Assembly: GCA_028583405.1 (NCBI GenBank)
Contig: CM053246.1
Coordinates: 22,203,570 to 22,267,569, forward strand
Reading direction: 5' to 3'
Length of the DNA stretch: 64,000 nt
Origin: Pogonophryne albipinna
Lineage: Eukaryota; Chordata; Actinopteri; Perciformes; Artedidraconidae
The notes beneath the pieces are model-generated. The model searched no databases, had not been told where the DNA came from, and saw only the letters and a program-made list of their open reading frames with translations. The translations under genes were made by a program, and so were the position numbers. Of the stretch, positions 26,801 through 34,527 are shown one piece after another. Numbering within the stretch: the stretch's first letter is position 1; each line of letters starts with the position of its first letter.

Positions 26801-29800
26801 CAACATGCAGGCTCTGCAGCTGTACCTGCAGAGGGAGGCCGAGCTCAACCCGCAGGCCTCGTACTACAACGTCGGCCTGCTCAAGTATCAGGTCAGGATT
26901 TCAGATGCTCACCCTCCATTTACTCAGATGTTCTGCTTATATGTGCCATTTAATTCAAATGTCTCCCCATCAGTTCCACATCTTAAATGTACAATGGTGG
27001 TTATTAACTTCTGAATAATATCCTTATGATCTGAAAGATGCTGAAAAGAAAATAGATCCATTTAAACCATTCAAGTTCATTTCAATGTCCAGGCTTTTAT
27101 TGTCATGTGTACACAGCTACAGTGCAGATATATCAATGAAGATCTTAGGTCACAGGCTCCTCCAACAGTGCAACACAATACAACAGATAAAATAGTTAAG
27201 ATAGTGCAAGTAAATACAAATAGAATAGAAATAGTACAAGGAGAGTCTATATACAAGTAATTGCAATATGATATATTCGATAAATAATTGTAAGTTGCAA
27301 ATAGATGAATGTTATGGATGTTCTTTCAAAAGTTCAGGTGTTTAACAGTCTTATGTAAAGCTTCATTCACTATTTGTTTACAGGGGGTCTTAAAAAGTAT
27401 TAAAAGTTGATAAATCAATTTAGCGAAAATTAAGCTATTAAAAAATATTAAACGGCATTTTCCAAGGTATTAAGAAGGTCCACAGCAACGACAACATGAA
27501 ACACCCTTTAATTTACTGAAACAACATGTCGGGAAACCCCCTCAAGGTGGCCCCATGCATAGCGTGCCATAAAATGCTGCTTCTTATTTTAAGTTTCTTT
27601 GCCTTGCTCCGCTCTGTGGGGGGTGGGGGGGGGTGGGGGGGAGAGGAAGAGAACACGCCACGCCGTCCACCGCGGAGAATAAACCATGGATGTATAATAA
27701 GAAGGAATAAACAGAAGGGCAACCATGACAACCATGCTCCGGGGTCTTCTTCGCTGCTTTTGGTGTATTTTGTGGCGGCAGCAGCGCCACTTACAGGCCT
27801 GGCATATGTACTACAGGGTTTCCAGCATTTCCAGCATTTCCAGCGGTCTAGTGTGAACGGACACGTTAATGAATCGAATGCGTGTGAACGGAATACTTTT
27901 TTGCGTTTGCGTATGCGTTTTACTGTATGCGTCCTCGTGGGGCCGGGGTCTAAGCCAAACTATATCCGGTCACAGAGATCTGCTATTTTAAAGTAAGGTC
28001 AACACATATCGACCCTAAATATAGTCTATATTAAGAACGAGAAAAGTCTTAACATATATATCGTTTTTTGTAAACATATGACAAATGTGTGAGGGTGATG
28101 ACGTCAGAGCATCGTCCTATGTGCCGGGCTTAGCCCCGGACAGCCCCAGCCCAATTTAACCCCTGGGTATTTGTGAGGGAGCTCCTATATGGCATTACCC
28201 CGCTGAAACTCACCAAAGTTTAATATATTTCATAGTTCAAAGTTTTGTCAATTGTTTTGTTTATTGGTCAAATACTGGTTTCTAATGGTTTCTGAGGAGT
28301 TTTACTGGAATGAAAAAGCACAGAGTACAGAAGCAACAAAGCAGCATACTGCATTAAACCTGACCTTCACAGAGAGGTTGAAGTTCATGTGGAGAGGAGG
28401 CTTCAGTAGTCTGTCTGCACTCTGTTTAGTTGTGCTATCTTACAATCAATATAGTAAATGTGAGGTAAAGTGTGTCGCCAATGTAACCAGTTAAAACTCG
28501 AAGTTGCGATGAGGTCTTAAAATGTATGGAAAGGGTCTTAAAAAAGGTCTTAAAAGGTATTAAATTTGACTTCAGGATTCCTGCATATACCCTGGTTTAT
28601 CATTGGACCCTGTATTCTCCTTATTTGTTGAAGTTATTATATTTTTCACCTTTCTACTGTGCTCGGACTAGAGTTTTCTTTTTGTTTTGGTTTGCAAATA
28701 TCAGGATCACTAGATTTGGTTTTAGACCCCATTCCCTTAGTTGACTTTTTTCAGTTGTATGCCTTGAGACTGACAATCTCCTTTGACCCCCCCCCCCCCC
28801 CCAGGTGTCGTCCCAGGACCCGGGCCGGGCCCCCCTCCTGCTCTCTGCAGAGTGTCAGCGCAGCGGCACGGTGACCCGGGTCTCCCTGGACTACCACTGC
28901 TGCCCCGCCACGGCCCCCTCCACCCAGCTGGCTGCGGTCCAGGTGCTGCTCCCGCTAGACCACACCGCCACGGACCTGCAGTGCCAGCCCCCCGCCTCCT
29001 GGTGAGAGAGGGGGGGTGACACAGAGCTGTTATCTGTTAGGAGCATTAGCCCATTAGGGGGGGTCTGTCCTGTAATTTACTTTATCAATATAATCAACAG
29101 AATTATCGGTAATGGAAAAATACAATTAGAAATTAACCATAAAATCATATGATATGAGCCACTCAACCAAGCAGCTTTATCAGTTATAGGTATTTTATTA
29201 TTCATTTCAGGGCAATTATTTCCTTCGTCATTTAATCTTTTAATTTTTATTTAATAATCGCCTGTTTTATAAAATCAAAATGTTGTTAAAAAATGCCCAC
29301 CAAGGGGATATTTTCATATGTGTGGTTTTGTTTGACTGTCCATGACTCCAAATAATTATTTTATTATAATATAAAAGAAAAATATAGCAAATCTTCCCAA
29401 TTCAAACCAGTGAAACTTTGAAATTGTGTGTTTGTCTTTTATCATGTAAACTGGGAATTTATTCAACAACAAGAAAATAGATCTATTTTTCTCTAACAAG
29501 TGATCAAATACAAAAATAATACACTGAATAATTGATTAGAAAAACAATGTTGGTTGCTGCTCTAACACAAAAGCGTACCCACTGAATATCGCTGGTAGGA
29601 CATGATTAATCTGAGGCTGCTGATGGACAGGAGAAAGGGCAGACTCAGGATCAGTTCAGGCCTCTCTGACTCTCTGCTCCTCTGCAGGAACGCTGAGGAA
29701 CGACGGCTGCTGTGGAAACTCCCCAACCTCTCCCCGACCAATCACAGCAAAGGTCAGAGCTGCTCACTTTTTATATATTTTATTGAACATTGAAGTTTAC

Positions 29801-32120
29801 AAAGAAAGTTCTAGAAGCAAGAAGAGAAAAATGTTTCCAGAAAGATGCACATGACTTCTAATAGACCAACGGTTTTGTGTCTATCCTCAGCCAGCTTCTT
29901 AATAAAATGAGTGCCAGATGTTCTACTTTATTGCTTTCTTGTCAGGTGCACATCTCCACATTGTGTTAGACAAATGTAGAAATAAGAAATGAAATCTCTT
30001 CACTCTATATCCTGCTCTTTTCTAAAAGTCTGAAGCGTATCATTCCCTTCTGACAGCAGCTTTAGCTTTTGAACGTGGCAGCTGCTCTGCTCCCCTGACA
30101 TCACGGCAAACGTTAACTGCTCCTTTGAATTTTTTTGTCAAATGGATTGTTGATCATCTTTCATAACTATAATGTTGCACAGAGAAGAGACGGCGTATAA
30201 AATAATCTTTGAAGATGGTTGGGTCTTAAATGATATCAAACTTGATCTCAAGGTTTCCTTCACCTGCAACAGGGCGACTGTGGCTGCGAGGGAGTGCGGT
30301 CGTCTTTCAACCAGAAGGTTGTGGGTTCGATCCCAGCCCATGCAGTCAACATGTCGATGTGTCCTTGGGCAAGACACTTAACCCTGAGTTGCTCCCGATG
30401 GCCACCGGTGTGTGAATGTTAGGTCCTAGAGTAAACATACACTGCTCTGTATGAATGGGTGAACGACATGTAGTATGTAAAGCGCTTTGAGGGGTCGTAA
30501 AGACTGGATAAAGCGCTATATAAGTACAGTCCATTTACCATTTGCCTGCATCGTTGTATCAGACTCCAACATTTCTTGATTTATGATGACCTCGATGTGA
30601 AGCTGCCGGCTCGGGGAACAGAGAAAAATAGTGATAGATGGGAAGTTAAAACGTTTATAGTATAAGACTTCTCTGGTTTATGAGCCAACGACAAAGCACT
30701 GAAAGGTCACCATAGCTCTGCATGTTACTTCTGATAATACTCATTTCCTGCACAAGGTTTCTTTATCACTGTTGAAAGTGCCGCTTTGCAGGAGTCGGTA
30801 ACTGAGTTGGAGAAGACATTTCTCAGCTTAATGTGATGGCTGAAAAGAAGAAGCTCAGTATTTCTTCCTTAAACACATCATTTATGACCTTGAGTGCTTG
30901 TGACATTTACAAAGAGGGCAACAGTTGAAAGGGCTAAATGTGCTGTTAAAAGAAAGACAGGACTGAGGACACGGATCTTTTCTTAAACAACATAAAGTCA
31001 TCCTGCATTTTCCTCTGAGCTGTTGCTTCATTTTGTGTCAAGTGCACAAGGAGCTTTAGCTTATGACCATAATAATAATGATGAATGTTAATAATATTAC
31101 AGACTGAAAATAATACAATTCTTACATGTGATCTTCATCTTGCTGTAAAGTGGTGTTTCTCATGTTCCTGTCTCTCTCTGCCTGTGGGTGGTCCCCCAGG
31201 CTCAGGGACCCTGTGTGCCAGCTGGCAGTGCCTGGAGGCCCCCCGCGGCCCCCCACCCAGCCTGGCTGTTCAGTTTGTGGGCTCCGGGGCCTCGCTGGCG
31301 GGCCTGGACGTGGAGCTGGTGGGCAGCCGCTACCGCATGTCGCTGGTCAAGAAGAGATTCGCCACAGGTGACTGAACGCACACACGTTATTTGTTATTTA
31401 TGAAATACTATACGATGGCATTTCTTTAATTTGTGGGTTAAGGTTTTATTACATAGTAAACGGTCACATATTTATAATGACATGCTATGACATTTTTTTA
31501 TGAGGTACTATACCAAGATACTTTATATATTTACCTTTTTATTACATACTATATTACTTTTTGTATACTATGCATAATATTTTCCTGACATTTATACATT
31601 TAATGAATACTATGCTGACATAAAGACACTACTACACTTGTTTAAAATATTTGTATGACCTAAAAATATTCTTTGTTACCTTTTGTTATTCTTTGTTATT
31701 GTACCAGACTATACGATTACTTTTAAAGACATGAAAATAATCATTAGCTGTAGTTCAGTAACTTGTCTGATACTAATCCACTTTTTAGCCTTTAATTGAA
31801 ATAACTTTAAGTGATTAAAGTTGTTTTATATTTACAAGTTCCTATAACTTGAGCAAAACACCGACATGTTAAAAAACAAAGACGTAAGGTATATGAAATG
31901 TAAAAAGTAATGCAATTCATTCAGTAGTTTACTGTAGCATAAGCAAGTTCACTTTAAGTGCTTTGTATACTGCAGGGAGAACAGAAATGATATATATATT
32001 CTGTTGGTCATTCAGTTCACTTGATGCTGAAAGACTTTGCACATACAGAACGTCTCCTCTGGGTCAATGCTCATCTCCTGCTGTTCCACAGGGAAGTACC
32101 TGGCCGGCTGCTCCTTGTGA
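5787..32120 (+). CDS. fcho1: FCHO1, F-BAR and mu-homology endocytic adaptor (5' end outside window)
   Basis: FCH domain only protein 1 binds PI(4,5)P2-rich plasma membrane through its F-BAR dimer, activates AP-2 and helps start clathrin-coated pits. Twenty-five exons can be joined in one continuous frame to give about 1218 visible residues. F-BAR is at about residues 1-265, the linker runs to about 930, and the mu-homology domain covers the last 287 or so. FCHO1 rather than FCHO2 is indicated by [12 protein letters not shown] in the linker; [10 protein letters not shown] and the C-terminal [12 protein letters not shown] also fit the family. The first coding exon, which in the family encodes roughly nine residues ahead of GEKN, was not found and should lie left of the window. 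Mammalian FCHO1 is near 890 residues as I recall, so this protein is about 330 longer, mostly because of the exon at 21693-22763. Exon order is seen from splice sites and phase; the 19811-19835 exon is the least certain. Confidence 0.93.
7940..8145 (+). repeat. Retroposon-like 3' tail
   Basis: Ends gcatatgacaataaaacc followed by tttgaatcgaattgaattt, a common fish retroposon tail pattern. Confidence 0.45.
8190..8425 (-). repeat. Reverse retroposon tail with tandem repeat
   Basis: Begins gatagatagatcttt and ttgtcattgtacagg, followed by four to five copies of a 20-bp unit like acaacaagacaatataaaa. Confidence 0.5.
9312..9386 (+). CDS. fcho1: fcho1 exon, F-BAR helix
   Basis: Encodes [20 protein letters not shown] and then GSPL; 75 nt, acceptor atgcag, donor gg/gtgagt. 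It matches the family block of the form IEE-YSKAM-KL. Confidence 0.92.
10209..10350 (+). CDS. fcho1: fcho1 exon, F-BAR core
   Basis: Encodes [20 protein letters not shown] followed by [20 protein letters not shown] and QVKIHRK. This is among the best-conserved F-BAR segments of the FCHO family. Acceptor tttcctag, donor aag/gtatgg. Confidence 0.95.
10619..10771 (+). CDS. fcho1: fcho1 exon, F-BAR core
   Basis: Encodes [16 protein letters not shown], then [20 protein letters not shown], ending in QKDQEK. Acceptor accag follows a TG-rich tract; donor aaa/gttagc is a weak GT site. Both phases are 0. Confidence 0.9.
12109..12213 (+). CDS. fcho1: fcho1 exon, F-BAR core
   Basis: Encodes [20 protein letters not shown] then [10 protein letters not shown]; 35 codons in phase 0 with a strong pyrimidine tract before ctcactag. 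Confidence 0.93.
13210..13655 (+). mobile_element. LINE 3' end with reverse-transcriptase C-terminal remnant
   Basis: One frame reads [20 protein letters not shown] then [20 protein letters not shown], the typical C-terminal motif of fish non-LTR retrotransposons (L2/Rex type). It ends in (TTA)n after gtaaaagcgctaacaa. Confidence 0.7.
14019..14117 (+). CDS. fcho1: fcho1 exon, F-BAR core
   Basis: Encodes [20 protein letters not shown] then [13 protein letters not shown], the conserved [10 protein letters not shown] end of this helix. 33 codons; donor cag/gtatgt. Confidence 0.95.
14648..14744 (+). CDS. fcho1: fcho1 exon, F-BAR C-terminal helix
   Basis: Encodes [20 protein letters not shown] and [12 protein letters not shown]. 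The block AE-KGTG-RPG is typical of FCHO1/2. One base is left over for the next exon. Confidence 0.95.
14973..15090 (+). CDS. fcho1: fcho1 exon, end of F-BAR into linker
   Basis: Encodes [20 protein letters not shown] then [18 protein letters not shown]. The FRIPGL-KR motif marks the F-BAR extension. Acceptor ctgcag, donor ac/gtgagt. Confidence 0.93.
15239..15263 (+). CDS. fcho1: fcho1 25-nt microexon
   Basis: t plus DSAAPETP, between acceptor tttgcag and donor cca/gtgagt. The phase fits both neighbours exactly (one base in, phase 0 out). Skipping it would shift the frame. Confidence 0.8.
15264..17154 (+). other. fcho1: fcho1 intron
   Basis: 1.9 kb. The segment 16225-16480 resembles a repeat partly shared with 8150-8190 (TTTAGCTGCTAA-type start). 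A (TG)n run lies just before the acceptor. Confidence 0.55.
17155..17215 (+). CDS. fcho1: fcho1 exon upstream of the U12-type intron
   Basis: Encodes [20 protein letters not shown] plus one base g. VD-EGF matches the family motif VDEEG. There is no GT after the coding match; the exon is followed directly by atatcctttt, a perfect AT-AC U12 5' splice site. Confidence 0.88.
17216..19056 (+). other. fcho1: U12-type AT-AC intron in fcho1
   Basis: The intron begins ATATCCTTTT (17216-17225), has a branch-site-like CCCTTGAC at 19033-19040, and ends ctgtAC at 19055-19056, 17 nt past the branch A. Splicing there restores the frame (g + gc) into [12 protein letters not shown]. Other nearby AC or AG ends break the frame. 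A fold-back MITE lies inside it. Confidence 0.85.
18713..18909. mobile_element. Fold-back MITE inside the U12 intron
   Basis: Arms 18732-18810 and 18829-18908 are near-perfect inverted repeats (gttgactttaattaaatg and its complement), so the RNA could form a long hairpin about 150 bp before the 3' splice site. Confidence 0.75.
19057..19250 (+). CDS. fcho1: fcho1 exon, acidic linker start
   Basis: Encodes [20 protein letters not shown] then [20 protein letters not shown] and [24 protein letters not shown] is a hallmark of FCHO proteins. The donor cag/gtcgcg is a poor match; reading through it meets a stop after VAIV at 19263-19265. Confidence 0.9.
19811..19835 (+). CDS. fcho1: fcho1 candidate 25-nt microexon
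   Basis: VTVKCQLS plus one base, between acceptor tttcag and a strong donor gtaagt. The phases fit both flanking exons, but no family motif confirms it, so it could be optional or wrong. Confidence 0.55.
19965..20021 (+). CDS. fcho1: fcho1 linker exon
   Basis: Encodes [18 protein letters not shown] between tctgcag and g/gtgagt. It was identified by frame continuity with RDGEQEG in the next exon rather than by conservation. Confidence 0.65.
20838..20889 (+). CDS. fcho1: fcho1 linker exon, Ser/Arg-rich
   Basis: Encodes [16 protein letters not shown]. Acceptor gttacag lies just after an 18-nt TG run; donor ag/gtgaga. The basic-serine composition fits the linker of this family. Confidence 0.75.
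21300..21424 (+). CDS. fcho1: fcho1 linker exon, [10 protein letters not shown]
   Basis: Encodes [20 protein letters not shown] then [29 protein letters not shown] is a conserved FCHO linker motif. Acceptor taccag, donor t/gtaaga. Confidence 0.92.
21693..22763 (+). CDS. fcho1: fcho1 long linker exon with DPF and NPF motifs
   Basis: A single 1071-nt exon (356 whole codons) opening with [20 protein letters not shown]. It is Ser/Pro-rich and predicted disordered, with a run of eight serines. Short linear motifs are visible: [22 protein letters not shown] and HNPFSES. In other endocytic proteins DPF peptides bind the AP-2 alpha appendage and NPF peptides bind EH domains of EPS15 and intersectin; a similar role here is inferred. 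Mammalian FCHO1 as I recall has a much shorter segment here. Acceptor tttcag, donor g/gtactg. Confidence 0.9.
22764..24214 (+). other. fcho1: fcho1 intron
   Basis: 1.45 kb, AT-rich. The stretch 22970-23110 has the look of a dispersed repeat (accaagtttgatgaaaat). No exon is supported. Confidence 0.5.
24215..24318 (+). CDS. fcho1: fcho1 linker exon
   Basis: Encodes [20 protein letters not shown] then [14 protein letters not shown]. The acceptor gtgtaag follows a pure TG run with almost no pyrimidine tract. The donor is aga/gtgaga. Confidence 0.82.
24883..25081 (+). CDS. fcho1: fcho1 linker exon, Ser/Pro-rich
   Basis: Encodes [20 protein letters not shown] and further Ser/Pro-rich sequence to QHQDLPQRQ. 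Acceptor tgtttcag, donor t/gtaagc. The acceptor follows a normal pyrimidine tract and the phase joins directly to SRGPSP in the next exon. Confidence 0.87.
25195..25310. repeat. Dispersed fish repeat fragment
   Basis: Contains cattagcctagcttagcata and cagctagcctgt, words I recognise from a widespread fish repeat. Family not assigned. Confidence 0.4.
25660..25774 (+). CDS. fcho1: fcho1 exon, start of mu-homology domain
   Basis: Encodes [20 protein letters not shown] then [23 protein letters not shown] followed by a T-E-NAYFKG block marks the start of the mu-homology domain in FCHO and SGIP proteins. Confidence 0.95.
26289..26444 (+). CDS. fcho1: fcho1 exon, mu-homology domain
   Basis: Encodes [20 protein letters not shown] then [20 protein letters not shown] and [22 protein letters not shown] is a strongly conserved beta-strand block. 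Donor ag/gtcaga. Confidence 0.96.
26464..26726. repeat. 12-bp minisatellite filling an fcho1 intron
   Basis: About 21 tandem copies of TTAGTGACTCWG from 26475, with W alternating between A and T, one ggttgg variant near 26664 and a degenerate last unit. It occupies most of the 314-bp intron 26445-26758. Confidence 0.95.
26759..26891 (+). CDS. fcho1: fcho1 exon, mu-homology domain
   Basis: Encodes [20 protein letters not shown] then [20 protein letters not shown] and LKYQ. The DPSQ-D, DFW-NM and ASYYNV-LLKYQ motifs are unmistakable. Confidence 0.97.
27098..27310 (-). repeat. Reverse-oriented retroposon tail
   Basis: Starts tttattgtcatgtgtacac and includes ctcctccaacagtgcaacac, the complement of the tail pattern seen near 8100. 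Confidence 0.4.
27381..28594. mobile_element. Probable DNA transposon, diverged ends
   Basis: The left end CAGGGGGTCTTAAAAAG and the complement of the right end (CAGGGTATATGCAGG, then TTTAATACCTTTTAAGACC) share CAGGG and the taaaag-tattaa block. No clean target duplication was found, so the boundaries are tentative. Confidence 0.45.
28805..29001 (+). CDS. fcho1: fcho1 exon, mu-homology domain
   Basis: Encodes [20 protein letters not shown] then [20 protein letters not shown] and [20 protein letters not shown]. The acceptor is preceded by a run of about 16 C. GC-rich third positions contrast with the AT-rich introns. Confidence 0.9.
29688..29752 (+). CDS. fcho1: fcho1 exon, mu-homology domain
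   Basis: Completes W and encodes [20 protein letters not shown] and K. The WN-E-LLWKLP block matches the family. 65 nt, donor g/gtcaga. Confidence 0.92.
29753..31199 (+). other. fcho1: fcho1 intron with SINE
   Basis: 1.45 kb with a tRNA-derived SINE at 30268-30541. The remainder shows nothing recognisable. Confidence 0.7.
30268..30541 (+). mobile_element. tRNA-derived SINE
   Basis: Box B-like ggttcgatccc at about 30325, followed by ccttgggcaagacacttaac and the tail gcgctatataagtacagtcc. This is a typical fish SINE body. It is not an intact tRNA gene. Confidence 0.75.
31200..31367 (+). CDS. fcho1: fcho1 exon, mu-homology domain C-terminal half
   Basis: Encodes [20 protein letters not shown] then [20 protein letters not shown] and [35 protein letters not shown] is nearly invariant in FCHO proteins. 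Confidence 0.97.
31368..32091 (+). other. fcho1: fcho1 last intron
   Basis: AT-rich, with repeated tatgac/actat words. No exon or named repeat is seen. Confidence 0.6.
32092..32120 (+). CDS. fcho1: fcho1 last coding exon and stop
   Basis: Encodes KYLAGCSL then TGA at 32118-32120, after acceptor ttccacag. Family members end in a short tail of the form G-YL-x-C; here the tail has two extra residues. Confidence 0.95.
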
Positions 32121-32377
32121 GGACCCTCGCTGCGGATCAGAACTTTGCACTTTTTCAAAATCGAAGACCAGAAAGAGATGACTGAAAACGGATCAGCACT
32201 TACTTCTGACGGTGTCCTGCTGTCTGAGGACCAAGCCTTCTTCCCCTCTAACTTAAGTTGTGTGTTGTACTCAGTCGTCCTGCCTTTTTGTATTGAATCT
32301 CCTGTTCCCTGTTCTGAGACTGCAAACTGAGCTAGATGTCAGAACTCATCGTGAATTGTAGAAAAACATGTGAATAT

Positions 32378-32391
32378 GTTGCCATGGAAAC
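32378..32391 (+). promoter_or_regulatory. X-box-like site in fcho1 3' UTR
   Basis: GTTGCCATGGAAAC. It keeps the classic GTTGCCATGG core and differs from the palindrome only at one position (AAAC for CAAC). Confidence 0.4.
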
Positions 32392-32463
32392 TAGAATTTT
32401 AAATTATACTGTATGGAGGGAATCTCTGGAGTTTCCCAAGAGATCTTCCACCAAACCTTAGAA

Positions 32464-32469
32464 AATAAA
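32464..32469 (+). terminator. fcho1: fcho1 poly(A) signal AATAAA
   Basis: Canonical hexamer about 345 bp after the stop, with GU-rich sequence downstream. A second AATAAA lies at 32528-32533. Confidence 0.7.
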
Positions 32470-32527
32470 TGTTTGTAAATCAGCTGTTTGTTTCGAATAG
32501 AAGTTTTGTGATGTTGTTTGATAAAAA

Positions 32528-32533
32528 AATAAA
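32528..32533 (+). terminator. fcho1: Alternative fcho1 poly(A) signal AATAAA
   Basis: Second canonical hexamer, followed by T-rich sequence. Its use would carry the fcho1 transcript to or past the predicted end of the rfx2 mRNA. Confidence 0.45.
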
Positions 32534-32544
32534 TGTGCTCAATC

Positions 32545-34405
32545 TTTTTTGGTTTACACCAATTTATTACACATTGTGACCAAGTACAAAATACAGCTGA
32601 ACTATGCAGTTTATTACAGACAGTCATCTGTCCTTAGATAGTTAAAGTGTAGTCAAGAACAGGTTTAAAAATGCACAAAAATAAGGGTTCAGTATACTTG
32701 TAAGAAGAACCACATCTAGTTCAATAAAAAATAATCCTCCGCCAAAAATCTAAAACAGCCTTACAAAAACATTACAAAGTACACACAGAAATTACTTTTT
32801 CTCCAAAGCACTTAAAGGCAAATTACTGTGACAGGCACAAGTTACAAAAAGCCTTAATAAACTCAAGCTCAAGGATTCTCATCGCTACAACAAAATCATC
32901 CGAAGGGGAAATAAATCAACCAAAACCATTGAAACACAAAGCTGATGTCAAAAAAAGTTCATAAATAGAAATGTATCTCGTGACAGTTTAGTAGCGCAGT
33001 AACGCCGCAGATATAATTGATTTCATTACATTGACAACTGAGATTGGAAACGAGTTTATCACACACGCCATTCTAGTCAATTACACATCAAAGCGTTTTC
33101 TTTTGATACGTGACAAACCGAGCACAGTGTGAAGAGAGCGAGGCCGCAGAGCACACACTTTCTACATCATACAAAGATATATATATTTATATAATTTATT
33201 ATGGACAAACTCCCCAAATAACGCACGGCATTTCTCTATCTAATAAAAACAGAACATAAGACTTTAATCTGAGTAACAGCATGAGGTCAGTTTCTGAAGT
33301 GGGGGAGCGTGTGCAGAGATCCTCTTTCTGGGTAGGAGTTTTGGTTTTACAGGTCCGTCCTGTATTGATTTATCTCTAGATAAAATGTACAACCACTTTT
33401 TTTAAATCAGAAAATGAGGCTCATCGAGAGACCGGATTCCAGTTTGGGTTTTAACATCCCTTCTCCATTGAGTGGATCTCTCTGGATTTCTTCTCTACTC
33501 TGCGGCAGGTGAGTGCCCCGCCACAGGTCTGCTGAACACATGAGTCCCTGAATGCATCCTCACAAAACACGCAGGAGCAATCACAGGATTAAACTATTTA
33601 CATGAAAGGAGACACAAACTGCAACAGTGGCTACATTTTTTTTTTATACTTGCTTCATGTCATCTGAGCCAAACAGCATAGAAATCTATTGAGGTAAACA
33701 AACCAACATCTTACACAGCCAAGGTAACACCGAGTTCCCTGCCTTCCTGACTACTGCGACACTATGAGGCCTACAGAGCCTGACTGGCCGAGCTGGGGTG
33801 GGGGCCGAATGAGGGAAGGTCCTTTGGGTCAGTAGGTTGTGTGTGTATGTATGTATGTGCTGCGAGCTGCAGCAGAGGCAACAAGGATTATACACACCTA
33901 AATAATGTTAAAGGTGCTTTGAATGTCTGAGGTTTGGAGACGATACATTCATACTGCGGTAGAGGCACAGCTGAGGGACAGATAGACATCTGTAGTGGTG
34001 GTTTCAAGGTTAGCGATCTAAGGCACTCAAATGACACTATGGCACAGCTACTTAAGGTTAAAAAAGAGAGAAGGAGAATCACAAACACCACCGCGTAAAG
34101 TTACACATCCGATAAAAAGGTACTGCACAAAGTCATTCACAGTTGCAACAAAAACGGAAAGAAAATCAGACCTGTGTTACACCCCTGTGAGTACAAACGG
34201 AAAAGAAAAGGTGAGCTTCCGGGTATAAAGACCACCGTTATTATAAACGCTAGTAAAATGGGGGGGGGTGAAATTGCTACTTTCTTCTTTATATACATTG
34301 CACACTAACTGCAGAAGCGCAGGGTGCCGCTGCGTCCCAAAGGGCCCCTAAAGGCCCCCCCTCTCAGACAGAGATGCTGGATGTCTCAGTCCGGCCCCTC
34401 TGGAC
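32545..34405 (-). other. rfx2: rfx2 3' untranslated region
   Basis: About 1.86 kb with no supported coding sequence on either strand, ending near the first - strand AATAAA (32563-32568) that lies before fcho1. It includes a short (GTAT)n run near 33845. Extent is inferred from the poly(A) signal. Confidence 0.6.
32563..32568 (-). terminator. rfx2: rfx2 poly(A) signal AATAAA
   Basis: TTTATT on the + strand reads AATAAA on the - strand. Expected cleavage 10-30 nt further on (about 32535-32553) falls on the second fcho1 AATAAA. Confidence 0.5.
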
Positions 34406-34527
34406 TCACATCTCCTGCAGAGGGTGGCTCAGCTCGATCCTCTCTCTCTTTACGGCCGGCTCAGTCGGCCCTCTGGACGCGTCAGCATCACTGCCCAGGT
34501 CACTCATCTCATCGGAGAAGGACGCGT
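34406..34527 (-). CDS. rfx2: rfx2 last coding exon and stop
   Basis: Encodes ASFSDEMSDLGSDADASRGP then TEPAVKRERIELSHPLQEM and a TGA stop at 34406-34408. The acidic Asp/Ser stretch followed by KRER matches RFX2/3 C-termini. Confidence 0.93.

Larger units (their letters stand above)
26892..28804 (+). other. fcho1: fcho1 intron filled by repeats
   Basis: Holds a reverse-oriented retroposon tail (27098-27310) and a DNA-transposon-like block (27381-28594). It ends in a run of about 16 C abutting the acceptor. Confidence 0.6.
32121..32490 (+). other. fcho1: fcho1 3' untranslated region
   Basis: Runs from the stop codon to just past the first AATAAA at 32464-32469, which is followed by TGTTTG-type GU-rich sequence. 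It contains the X-box-like motif at 32378-32391. The end point is inferred. Confidence 0.7.

Noticed and set aside
26169..27014. 281-codon frame with LVTQ/LVTL repeats and its reverse with TESL repeats
   Set aside because: It comes from the 12-bp minisatellite. The real fcho1 frame is different and stops at the first repeat.
30290..30345. Functional tRNA gene suggested by ggttcgatccc
   Set aside because: The surrounding body and tail are those of a SINE, and no complete cloverleaf with anticodon arm could be drawn.
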